Below are positions 8,192 to 16,074 of a stretch of DNA of 64,000 nt, one piece after another. Where the stretch lies: NCBI GenBank assembly GCA_964431965.1, contig CAYSLU010000009.1, forward strand, positions 15,214 to 79,213, given 5' to 3'. This DNA is from CAYSLU01 sp964431965. Its GTDB lineage: Bacteria > Verrucomicrobiota > Kiritimatiellia > CAIKKV01 > CAYSLU01. Each line of letters starts with the position of its first letter. Positions within the stretch are counted from its first letter, which is position 1. The notes below the pieces were generated by a model. That model did no database searches. It saw only the letters and a list, made by a program, of their open reading frames with translations, and was not told the DNA's origin. The position numbers and the translations under genes were made by a program.

Positions 8192-9478
8192 ATGAAGATC
8201 CTGATCGATGCCAGCGGGTTGGGCGCGGGGCGGTTGTCGCCGCTCGGGCAGACCGGGATTTTCCGGCACAGCCTGCACTTGGTCGAGTATCTGATCGCGC
8301 GGCGGGACATCGAGCTGAGCCTGTGCGCGTCCTACTCCGCCGACATCGTGCAGGCGTCGTACGCGGTCTGCCGCGACCGGGGCTGGCTGGGACGGGCGCC
8401 GTTCCGGCGCTCACGGCGGCTGGACCTGGCGCGGCCGCTGCGGAAGGCGGAGAACCGCATGGCGCGCCGGCCGCCGGGCTGGCTCGGGAAGCCGCTGGCC
8501 GCCGGGCTGCGTGCGGCGTTCCGCGCGCTCGAAGCCGGCGCCCCGCTGCTGTCGGCTCGTGCGGTGGCCGCGGCGCAGGTGTTTCACTCGCCGGTTCTGG
8601 GCTTCCCGGAGCTCACGGAGCAGCCGGCGCGCGCGGGGCGTCTGCGCCGCTTCCTGACGGTTCACGACCTCATCCCGATCCGGTTCCCCGAGATCCATAC
8701 GGACCACATGAGCCGGGTGATGGCCGCGGCGCTGGCCGGTCTCACGGAGCGCGACTGGGTGTTCTGCGACTCGGACGCCACGCGCGCCGACCTGCTGGAC
8801 TACCGGAAGGGGCTGGACCCGGAGCGCGTGCTGGTGAACTACCTGGCCGCGGGCCCGCAGTTTGCGCCGTGTGCGGACTCGGGGCGGGTGCGAGCGGTCG
8901 CGAAGGCGCACGGGATACCGGAAGCCCCGTACTTTCTGAGCGTCGCGACCGTGGAGCCGCGCAAGAATCTCCGGACGGTGATCGATGCCTTCCGCGCGTT
9001 TTGCGCCGATGCCGCGGGTGCGGATGCGAGCCTCGTGCTGGTCGGCGCGAGCGGCTGGAAGGTGGAGGGCGCGTTCGACGACGTTCGGCGCGATCCGGTG
9101 CTCAGCGGGCGCGTCGTGTTCACCGGCTTCGTGGACGACGCGGATCTGGCGCCGCTCTACTCGGGCGCGCTGGGCTTCGTCTACATGTCGCTGTACGAGG
9201 GGTTCGGGCTCCCGCCGCTCGAGGCCATGCAGTGCGGCGTGCCGGCGGTGGTCTCGAACACGTCGTCGCTCCCCGAAGTCGTCGGCGATGCGGCCATCCG
9301 GCTGGACCCGCGCGATGCCGACGGGCTGGCCGGGGCGATGCGGCGGCTGGCCTCGGACCCGGACCTGCGGGCGCGCATGCGGGCGCAGTCGCTGGAGCGC
9401 GCGCGGTCGTTCAGCTGGGATCGCTTCGGCGACCGGACGGTGGCGGCCTACGAGCGAGCGCTGGGAGCCGGGCGGTGA
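8192..9478 (+). CDS. Family 4 glycosyltransferase
   Basis: GT-B fold glycosyltransferase of 428 residues. The C-domain opens with FLSVATVEPRKNLRTVIDAF and has the donor-binding SLYEGFGLPPLEAMQCGVP and SNTSSLPEVVGDAA, typical of mannosyl- or rhamnosyl-type GT4 enzymes. The N-domain starts with MKILIDASGLG, so ATG 8192 is preferred over the in-frame GTG at 8162, which sits in repeat-like spacer. Repeat blocks lie on both sides, so this gene is another one-gene module. The sugar it transfers is unknown. Confidence 0.88.
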   Translation: MKILIDASGLGAGRLSPLGQTGIFRHSLHLVEYLIARRDIELSLCASYSADIVQASYAVCRDRGWLGRAPFRRSRRLDLARPLRKAENRMARRPPGWLGKPLAAGLRAAFRALEAGAPLLSARAVAAAQVFHSPVLGFPELTEQPARAGRLRRFLTVHDLIPIRFPEIHTDHMSRVMAAALAGLTERDWVFCDSDATRADLLDYRKGLDPERVLVNYLAAGPQFAPCADSGRVRAVAKAHGIPEAPYFLSVATVEPRKNLRTVIDAFRAFCADAAGADASLVLVGASGWKVEGAFDDVRRDPVLSGRVVFTGFVDDADLAPLYSGALGFVYMSLYEGFGLPPLEAMQCGVPAVVSNTSSLPEVVGDAAIRLDPRDADGLAGAMRRLASDPDLRARMRAQSLERARSFSWDRFGDRTVAAYERALGAGR

Positions 9479-9485
9479 AGCAGTG

Positions 9486-9740
9486 GGGATTATCCGCAAA
9501 GAGGCGCATGCAGAGCGCAGGTTGGCCCGGAAGGGAATGGCCGAAAAGAGGCGCAGGCAGAGCGCAGGCTGGTGGGGAGCCGAGCATGATGGGGTGGGGC
9601 CGTGATTTTTGAGGTGCAGTTCCGAACCTTGCGCTTCTTGCGCCTTTTTGCGGCTATTCCGGTGACTGGGAGATGGCCGCAAAGGGGCGCATGCAGAGCG
9701 CAGGTTGGCGGTGGGGGATGACTGCAAAGGGGCGAAGGGG
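9486..9740. repeat. Palindromic repeat block 5 (R, R, L-R, partial R)
   Basis: Right arms lie at about 9486-9525 and 9535-9573. A spacer (GGTGGGGAGCCGAGCATGATG...) leads to a left arm at about 9621-9660 and a right arm at about 9669-9707. A short decayed arm (GGATGACTGCAAAGGGGCGA) lies at about 9716-9735. The spacer plus left arm from about 9571 is repeated almost exactly from about 10256 on the other side of the GxxExxY gene. The 271-base gap holds no gene. Confidence 0.85.
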
Positions 9741-9749
9741 GCGGCGGCA

Positions 9750-10131
9750 ATGAAAGATCCTGTGTTTGAGTTGTGCGATACGATCCGCGAGACGAGTTTG
9801 GGGCTGCATTCCTAATCTGCGGCATGGGCACTTGGAGAAGGTGTATGAGAATGGGCTGGCGAATCGCCTTCGGAGAATAGGTCTCAATGTCACACAGCAG
9901 AAACCGCTGAGCGTTTACGACGAGGACGGCACCATGCTGGGTGAGTACTTCGCGGACCTATTCGTTGCCGATGCCATGATTATCGAACTGAAGGCGTGCA
10001 GGTCCATTGTTTCGGAGCATACGGCCCAGATCCTGGGATATCTTCGCGCCTGTCGCATGGAGCATGGGCTGCTCATCAACTTCGGCTCGCCACGTTTGGA
10101 GATCCGGAAGTACGCCCTGTCTCACCCTTGA
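9750..10131 (+). pseudogene. GxxExxY family protein, frameshifted
   Basis: A small GxxExxY-type protein of unknown function. The frame from ATG 9750 (MKDPVFELCDTIRETSLGLH) stops at TAA 9813. Removing one A at 9814-9815 restores the family reading through SYLRHGHLEKVYENGL, giving the G..E..Y signature. The remaining frame runs to the TGA at 10129 with the conserved body (GEYFADLFVADAMIIELKAC and GLLINFG). It is therefore either disrupted by one inserted base or a sequencing error. The family has a compact nuclease-like fold but no agreed role. It sits between two copies of the same repeat block, and its last codons run into a left arm. Confidence 0.8.
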
Positions 10132-10492
10132 GTCTTTGTGCGTCTTGCGCCTTTTTGCGGCCATTTCCCTGTGCCTGGATTGGCCGCAAAGAGGCGGAAC
10201 GCAGGTTGGTGCGGGAGGGAATGGCCGCAAAGATGCGCATGCAGACCGCAGGCTTGGTGGGGAGCCGAGCATGATGGGTGGGGTCGTGACTTTTGAGGTG
10301 CAGTTCCGAACCTTGCGCATCTTGCGCCTTTTTGCGGCTATTCCCGGATGTCTGGAATGGCCGCAAAGAGGCGCAGGCGGAGCGCAGGTTGGCGGGATCG
10401 GAATGGCTGTAACGAGCTGGATGTGACTGAAACGTGCTGAGTCTGACCGTCCGAACCTTGCGCCTCTTGCGCCTTTTTGCGGCTATTCTCAA
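10131..10492. repeat. Palindromic repeat block 6 (L-R, R, L-R, L)
   Basis: A left arm at about 10131-10169 and a shortened right arm at about 10180-10207 are followed by a right arm at about 10219-10254. A spacer duplicated from block 5 leads to a left arm at about 10306-10345 and a right arm at about 10354-10390. A second spacer, related to that of block 2, leads to a final left arm at about 10451-10490. It takes up most of the 440-base gap. The last 80 bases before the next gene show nothing recognisable except the ribosome binding site. Confidence 0.85.
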
Positions 10493-10571
10493 ATCCGTTC
10501 CGACGTAGCACGGGCAGGTTCTTCGCGGCGGAGTTTCGGGTGTCTTGCACCGCAGTGTGAAGGGACGAACC

Positions 10572-11519
10572 ATGATCGAGCGTAACATGCGGGTGCTGGT
10601 TACCGGAGGGGCGGGGTTCATCGGCTCCCACCTGGTCGAGCGGCTGCTGCGCGACGGCGCGCGGGTGGCGGTGATCGACAACCTTGTCACCGGCTCCCCG
10701 GCGAACCTCGATGCGGTGCGCGACCGGATCGAGTTCGCACAGGCGGACGTGCGGGTCGAGCTGCTGGCCGGACGGCTGGACGTGCGGCGCTACGACCTGA
10801 TCGTCCACGCGGCGGCCAACTCCTACATTCCCCCGTCCGTCGAGAATCCGGTCTACGATTTCGAGCAGAACCTGCACGCCACCCTGCTGCTGCTCGAGGC
10901 GCTGCGCGCGGCCGGGCCGGCCGCCCCGCGGCTGGTCAACATGTCCTCTGCCGGCGTGTACGGCGATCCCCTGTGCCTCCCGATGCGCGAGCTGGACCCG
11001 ACGATACCGATCTCGCCGTACGGGGTGAGCAAGCTGGCGGCGGAGCGGTACGTCGCGGTATACAGCGCCACCTACGGGCTCAAAGCCTCCTCGCTGCGCG
11101 TCTTTTCCGTGTATGGCCCGAGGCAGCGCAAACAGGTGGTGTTCGACCTGCTGCGGCAGGTGCGCGAGCACCCGGACCGGATGCAGGTGATCGGCGACGG
11201 CACGCAGGCCCGGGACTTCGGATTCGTCCGGGACATCGTCGAGGGCATCGTGGTGACCGCGACGCGCGCGCCGGGGAAGGGCGAGGCGCTCAACGTGGCG
11301 TCCGGCCGCACGCACACGATCGCGGAGCTGGCGGAGGCCATCGGCCGGGTGTGCGGCGCCACACCGGCGATCGCGTACACGGGCCGGGTGCGGCCCGGCG
11401 ACTCCCAGCGTTGGGTTGCGGACATCTCGGCGCTGCGCGCGCTCGGCTACGAGCCGCGGTACGCCCTGGACGACGGGCTGGCGGCGGTGAGGGACTGGTA
11501 TGACAACGGCCTCCGATAG
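10572..11519 (+). CDS. NAD-dependent epimerase/dehydratase (UDP-glucose 4-epimerase-like)
   Basis: Extended SDR of 315 residues with a perfect cofactor signature, TGGAGFIGSH (residues 11-20), catalytic YGVSK at 150-154, and the VYGPRQ and DFGFVRDIV segments typical of UDP-glucose/UDP-N-acetylglucosamine 4-epimerases. ATG 10572 has AAGGGA seven bases upstream; a later ATG at 10587 is less likely. It opens a long run of overlapping genes up to about 17.9 kb and overlaps the next gene by 20 bases. It probably supplies an epimerised UDP-sugar to the transferases downstream. Confidence 0.9.
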   Translation: MIERNMRVLVTGGAGFIGSHLVERLLRDGARVAVIDNLVTGSPANLDAVRDRIEFAQADVRVELLAGRLDVRRYDLIVHAAANSYIPPSVENPVYDFEQNLHATLLLLEALRAAGPAAPRLVNMSSAGVYGDPLCLPMRELDPTIPISPYGVSKLAAERYVAVYSATYGLKASSLRVFSVYGPRQRKQVVFDLLRQVREHPDRMQVIGDGTQARDFGFVRDIVEGIVVTATRAPGKGEALNVASGRTHTIAELAEAIGRVCGATPAIAYTGRVRPGDSQRWVADISALRALGYEPRYALDDGLAAVRDWYDNGLR

Positions 11520-12723
11520 GCAGCGGCTGCGCATCGCGATCGACCACATCCCGCCCGGGCAGTGGACGGGGGGGACCCATTACCTGCGGAACCTCTGCCA
11601 CGCGCTGCGCGGGCTGGGCGACGCCGACCGGCCGGAGCTGGTGCTGGTGGCGCCGGAGGGAACCGCGCCGGCCGACTACGCGCCACTGCAGCCGTACCTG
11701 GCGGACGTCGTGGCGCATCCGCCGGCGGACGCGTGGCCGGGCTTCGCCCAGCGGCAGTGGATCCGCCTGCGAAAGCTCGCCGGGGCGTGGCGCGCACCCG
11801 AGCATCCGCTCTCCCGACGCCTGCGCGAGCACGGGGTGGACGCCTTCTTTGCCCGAGCCGATTTCGGGGACCGCTTCGAGGTGCCGCTGCTGGCGTGGAT
11901 CACGGACTTCCAGCACCTGCACCTGCCGGAGCTGTGTTCGGAGCTGGAGATCCAAGGACGCGACGGGCTGTTCCGCGGCATCGTCCGCCGCGCGACCCTC
12001 GTGGTCGTGAGCAGCGAGGACGCGCGGAGCGATCTGGAGCGGTTCTCGCCCGGCGCGGGCTCGCGGGCTCGCGTCCTGTCCTTCGTCGCGGCGGTGCCGG
12101 AGTCGGTCTGGACGCCCGACCCCGCGGAGGTCGCGGCGCGCTACCATCTGCCGGAGCGGTTTGTGTTCCTGCCGAACCAGTTCTGGAAGCACAAGAACCA
12201 CGAGGTCGTGATCCGGGCCCTCGATCTGGCCCGGCGGACGGCGCCGGACCTGACGGTGGTGTGCACCGGCAATACCAATGAGTTCCGGCATCCGCACTAC
12301 TTTTCCGAACTGCTGGCCGAGGTCTCGCGGATGAACCTGCGGGGGAACCTGATCATCCTCGGCATGGTGCCGCACGGCGATGTCTTCCAGTTGATCCGGC
12401 AGAGCCTCGCCGTCCTGCAGCCGTCCCGCTTCGAGGGCTGGAACACGTGCATCGAGGAAGTGAAGTCGATCGGCAAGCGGATGATCGTGAGCGACCTCGC
12501 GGTCCACCGGGAGCAGGCTCCTCCGGAGACGGCGTTCTTCGACCCGCTCCGGCCGGAGGCTCTGGCGGACGCGCTCTCGGCCGTGTTCGCGGCAGCCCGC
12601 CCCGGCCCGGATGCGCCGCTGGAGGCGCAGGCCCGCGCGCAGCTTCCGGTCCGCGCCCGCCGGTTCGCGGAGACGTTTGTCCGCATCGCGCGCGAGGCGA
12701 TCGCCGCGGGGAGGCCGGCGTGA
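11500..12723 (+). CDS. Family 4-like glycosyltransferase
   Basis: GT-B glycosyltransferase of 407 residues. The N-terminal segment has the loop GGTHYLRNLCHAL that typifies the acceptor side of GT4 enzymes. The C-domain contains FLPNQFWKHKNHEVVIRAL and QPSRFEGWNTCIEEVKSIGK, with the glutamate motif that binds the donor nucleotide sugar. It is followed by SDLAVHREQAP. The W-x-HKNHE pattern is common in a subset of GT4 enzymes from polysaccharide loci. The start lies 20 bases inside the previous gene and the stop overlaps the next start (GTGA), so it is part of a coupled operon. Confidence 0.87.
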   Translation: MTTASDRQRLRIAIDHIPPGQWTGGTHYLRNLCHALRGLGDADRPELVLVAPEGTAPADYAPLQPYLADVVAHPPADAWPGFAQRQWIRLRKLAGAWRAPEHPLSRRLREHGVDAFFARADFGDRFEVPLLAWITDFQHLHLPELCSELEIQGRDGLFRGIVRRATLVVVSSEDARSDLERFSPGAGSRARVLSFVAAVPESVWTPDPAEVAARYHLPERFVFLPNQFWKHKNHEVVIRALDLARRTAPDLTVVCTGNTNEFRHPHYFSELLAEVSRMNLRGNLIILGMVPHGDVFQLIRQSLAVLQPSRFEGWNTCIEEVKSIGKRMIVSDLAVHREQAPPETAFFDPLRPEALADALSAVFAAARPGPDAPLEAQARAQLPVRARRFAETFVRIAREAIAAGRPA

Positions 12724-13925
12724 GCGGGCTGAAGCGGCTGCCTCGGCGGGTGGGCATCGTGAGCCACGCCGTCCCCCCGGCGACGGTTGGGACGGCCATG
12801 CGGCTGCAGCGGATGCTGCGGGACGTGGATCCGGCCGACTACTGCCTGATTGTCTCGCGGGACTGGGAGGCGCCGATCGACGGCGGGCCGCAGATGCTGC
12901 CGGCGCGGTACGCCCGGCTGCCGCCCGAGTGGCGGCGCGTGAACGTGCCGCGGGCGGCCGCCGGCGCCTGGGTCGCGCGGCGCGTGAACCTCTGGCTGAA
13001 GCTGGTGCAGCGGGCGCGCGGCATCGCCCGCGCGGCGCAGGCCGAAGGCTGCCGGGCCCTGTACGGGTTCACGGGCGACCTGTTCGATCTGCCGGCCGCG
13101 CGCCTGGCGGCGCGGCGGCTCCGCGTGCCGTTCTACGCCGGCGTCGAAGACTACTATGCGTTTCAATGGACGGACCCGATGGAGCACCGGTTCGCGCGGT
13201 GGGCGGAGCGCTTCGCGCTGAAGGGCGCGGTCCGGGTGGTGTGCGTGAACGAGCTGATGGCCGACATCTACCGGCGGCGCTACCGAGTCGAGGCGGTTGG
13301 CATCATGAACCCGTACGAGCCGGCGATCGCCGCGCCGCGCCCGGCCGTGCCGTGGCCCGCCGAACCGGGACGCGTCACCATCGTGTTCACCGGCGTCGTA
13401 TATCCGATCAACGCCGACAGCTTCGTCGCGCTGATGGCGGCCCTGGCTCGCATGCCGGACCGCAGGATCGAGCTGAACCTCTACGGCCGGCAGACGGAGG
13501 AGGACCTGGCCCGGATGGGGATCCGCGGCCCGGTCCGGATTTGCGGGCGCGGCGACCTGCCGCTGGAGCGCGTGATCGAGGCGCAGCGGCGGGCGGACAT
13601 CCTGTTCCTGGGCCTCGCGTTTCGGGGGCCGATCCCGGAGGTGGTGCGGACGACCGTGCCGTTCAAGACCGGCGAGTACCTGGACAGCGGGCGGCCGATC
13701 CTGGTCAACGTCCCGCCGGGATCCTTCCTCGGCGGCTATTTCCGGGAGCACGAGTGCGGGCTCGTGGTGGAGCAGCAGGACCCGGGGGTGCTGGCCGCCG
13801 CCATCGGGCGGCTGATCGACGACGCCGACTTGCGCGTCCGCCTGACGGCGAACGCCGCCGTCCGGCTTCGCGAGGATTTTGATCGGGACCGGGCCCAGGC
13901 CCGGTTTATCGAGGCCCTGCGATGA
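12720..13925 (+). CDS. Glycosyltransferase (GT4-like)
   Basis: Protein of 401 residues, placed among GT4-like glycosyltransferases. The first strand is VGIVSHAVPPATVG, followed by a predicted acceptor domain. The C-domain begins at RVTIVFTGVVYPINADSF and carries VPFKTGEYLDSGRPILVNVP, the equivalent of the donor-binding E-x7-E region in shortened form, then ECGLVVEQQDPGVLAAAI. The GTG start at 12720 overlaps the previous stop; the longer open frame upstream is a shadow of that gene. Donor and linkage are not deducible. Confidence 0.8.
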   Translation: MSGLKRLPRRVGIVSHAVPPATVGTAMRLQRMLRDVDPADYCLIVSRDWEAPIDGGPQMLPARYARLPPEWRRVNVPRAAAGAWVARRVNLWLKLVQRARGIARAAQAEGCRALYGFTGDLFDLPAARLAARRLRVPFYAGVEDYYAFQWTDPMEHRFARWAERFALKGAVRVVCVNELMADIYRRRYRVEAVGIMNPYEPAIAAPRPAVPWPAEPGRVTIVFTGVVYPINADSFVALMAALARMPDRRIELNLYGRQTEEDLARMGIRGPVRICGRGDLPLERVIEAQRRADILFLGLAFRGPIPEVVRTTVPFKTGEYLDSGRPILVNVPPGSFLGGYFREHECGLVVEQQDPGVLAAAIGRLIDDADLRVRLTANAAVRLREDFDRDRAQARFIEALR

Positions 13926-15124
13926 GGTGTCCACGCATCCTGTTCGTTGCGATGCCGGACAGCGTGCACACGGCGCGCTGGATCCGGCAGCTGGCCGGCA
14001 CCGGTTGGGACATCCATCTCTTCCCGTCGCGGCTGGGCGACCCGCATCCGCTTCTGGCGGGCGTGCGGATCCACGAGCCGGCGCTGGATCGCCTGCGGCG
14101 GCTGGTGCGGGTCGAGATTCGCTGGCCGATGCACGTGCGGGGCGTGGCCCGCCTGCGCGCGGCGGTGGAGCGCCTGGGCCGGTCGTTCGAGCCGGCGGCG
14201 CGGCTGGCCCGCCTGGTCCGACGGCTGAAGCCGGACCTCGTGCACTCGCTCGAGATCCAGCAGGCGGGTTGCCAGACGCTCGACGCGAAGCGGCGGCTGG
14301 GCGGGGCGTTTCCGCCGTGGATCGTCACCAACTGGGGCAGCGACATCTTTCTGTTCGGCCGGTTTCCGGAGCATGCCGCGCGGATCCGGGAGGTGCTCGG
14401 CGCCTGCGACATCTACGACTGCGAGTGCCATCGCGACGTGCGGCTGGGCCGCGAGTTCGGCTTCCATGGCCCGGTGTGGCCGGTGCTGCCAAACGCCGGC
14501 GGCTACGACGTGGAGCGGCTCAAGTCCCTCCGCGCGCCGGGGCCCGCCTCGGCCCGCCGGCTGATCGCGCTGAAGGGCTACCAGGGCTGGGCGGGCCGGG
14601 CGCTCGTCGGCCTGCGGGCGATCGAGCTGGCGGCCGACGCGCTGAAGGGCTACCGGGTGGCGGTGTACAGCGCGCTGACCGAGGACGTGCACATCGCCGC
14701 CCGCCTCACCGCGCTGTCGACCGGGATCCCGATCGAGATCGTGCCGCACCAGTCGCACGACGATATGATGAGGCTGCACGGGCAGGCGCGGATCTCGATC
14801 GGGCTCAGCATCAGCGACTCGATCAGCACGTCGCTGCTGGAGGCGATGATCATGGGGTCGTTTCCGATCCAGTCCGGAACGGGCGCGGCGGACGAGTGGA
14901 TTCGGGACGGCGAGAGTGGCATCATCGTGCATCCGGATGACCCGGAGGCGACGGCCGCGGCGATCCGGCGGGCGGCGGCCGACGACGCGCTGGTGGACCG
15001 CGCGGCGGACGCCAACGGGCGCACTGCGCTGGATCGCCTGGATGCGCGGCTCATCCGGCTCCAGGCGATCGAGGCGTACCGGCAGGCGCTGGCGGCACGG
15101 GAGGAGAAACATGGCGGACACTAG
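13922..15124 (+). CDS. Glycosyltransferase (GT4-like)
   Basis: GT-B type protein of 400 residues beginning RILFVAMPDSVHTARWIRQL. A conserved HSLEIQQAGC and WIVTNWGSDIFLFGRF lie in the N-domain, matching a subgroup of GT4-like enzymes that carry an NWGSD loop. The C-domain has SIGLSISDSISTSLLEAMIM and SGTGAADEWIRDGESG, the donor-site region. It is linked by an ATGA overlap upstream and overlaps the next gene by 14 bases. Its specificity is unknown. Confidence 0.82.
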   Translation: MRCPRILFVAMPDSVHTARWIRQLAGTGWDIHLFPSRLGDPHPLLAGVRIHEPALDRLRRLVRVEIRWPMHVRGVARLRAAVERLGRSFEPAARLARLVRRLKPDLVHSLEIQQAGCQTLDAKRRLGGAFPPWIVTNWGSDIFLFGRFPEHAARIREVLGACDIYDCECHRDVRLGREFGFHGPVWPVLPNAGGYDVERLKSLRAPGPASARRLIALKGYQGWAGRALVGLRAIELAADALKGYRVAVYSALTEDVHIAARLTALSTGIPIEIVPHQSHDDMMRLHGQARISIGLSISDSISTSLLEAMIMGSFPIQSGTGAADEWIRDGESGIIVHPDDPEATAAAIRRAAADDALVDRAADANGRTALDRLDARLIRLQAIEAYRQALAAREEKHGGH

Positions 15125-16070
15125 ACCTGAGCTCTCGGTCGTCATTCCCGTTTACAACTCGGCCGCCATCTTCCCCGAGCTGCACCGCCGGCTGACGGGG
15201 GTGCTGGACCGGTGCGTCGGCTCGTACGAGGTGATCGCCGTGGCCGACGGCTGCACGGACAACTCGTTCGACGTGATCAGCCGGTTCGGCGCCAGCGATC
15301 CCCGGATCCGGGCCATCGAGATGTCGCGGAACTTCGGGCATCAGATGGCGGTCTCGGCGGGGCTGGCCGCGTCCACCGGCCGCCTGGTGGCGATCATCGA
15401 CGACGACCTGGAGGATCCGCCCGAGATTCTGGCTGACTTCGTCCGCAAGGCGCAGGAAGGGTTCGACGTGGTCTACGGCATCCGGCGGGGGCGGAAGCGG
15501 TCCATCGTGCACCGGGTGATGTACAGTCTGTTCTACCGGATTCTGGCGCGGATGGTGGACGTCCGGATGCCGCGCGACAGCGGCGATCTCTGCGTGATGC
15601 GCGACCGCGTCGTGCAGGTGCTCAACGCGATGCCCGAGGCCAACCGGTACCTCCGGGGCATGCGCGCGTGGGCCGGCTTCCGGCAGGTCGGCCTGGAATA
15701 CGAGCGGCAGCCCCGGTACGCGGGCCAGCCCGGCTACACGTTCCGCCAGTATTTCCGCCTGGCCTCCAATGCCGTGCTCTCGTTCTCGAACACGCCGATC
15801 GTGCTTATGTCGCGGCTCGGCGCGCTGATGGCGGCCGTCAGCTTCGTGCTGGGGGCGCGGCTGGTCGCGCTGAAGTGGGCGGGCCGGATCGAGCACGTGC
15901 CGGGGCTCGAGGCCGTCGTCATCGCCTTCGCCTTCTTCTCGGGCCTGCAGCTCCTGGCGGCCGGAATCCTGGGCCTGTACCTGTGCCGGACCTATGACGA
16001 GGTCAAGCGCCGGCCGCGGTACGTGATCAGCCGCCGGGTGAACCTCCCCGGTGGGGCGCGGGAGGAATGA
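15111..16070 (+). CDS. GtrB/DPM-like polyprenyl-phosphate glycosyltransferase
   Basis: GT2 enzyme of 319 residues with the layout of GtrB/ArnC-type proteins, which transfer a sugar from NDP-sugar onto undecaprenyl phosphate at the inner face of the membrane. The catalytic core is LSVVIPVYNS and IIDDDLEDPPE (Asp 97-99), then MSRNFGHQMAVSAGL. Two C-terminal membrane segments (near IVLMSRLGALMAAVSFVLG and VIAFAFFSGLQLLAAGILGL) fit the family. The following gene encodes a GT-C membrane protein that could use the lipid-linked sugar. ATG 15111 has GGAGGAGAAAC-like purine-rich sequence before it. Confidence 0.88.
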   Translation: MADTRPELSVVIPVYNSAAIFPELHRRLTGVLDRCVGSYEVIAVADGCTDNSFDVISRFGASDPRIRAIEMSRNFGHQMAVSAGLAASTGRLVAIIDDDLEDPPEILADFVRKAQEGFDVVYGIRRGRKRSIVHRVMYSLFYRILARMVDVRMPRDSGDLCVMRDRVVQVLNAMPEANRYLRGMRAWAGFRQVGLEYERQPRYAGQPGYTFRQYFRLASNAVLSFSNTPIVLMSRLGALMAAVSFVLGARLVALKWAGRIEHVPGLEAVVIAFAFFSGLQLLAAGILGLYLCRTYDEVKRRPRYVISRRVNLPGGAREE

Positions 16071-16074
16071 CGTG

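Noticed and set aside
101..10492. Integron attC sites as explanation for the palindromic repeats between genes
   Set aside because: The arms lack consistent RYYYAAC/GTTRRRY core sites, vary in order and number, and no integrase is visible; the cassette-like layout remains only suggestive.
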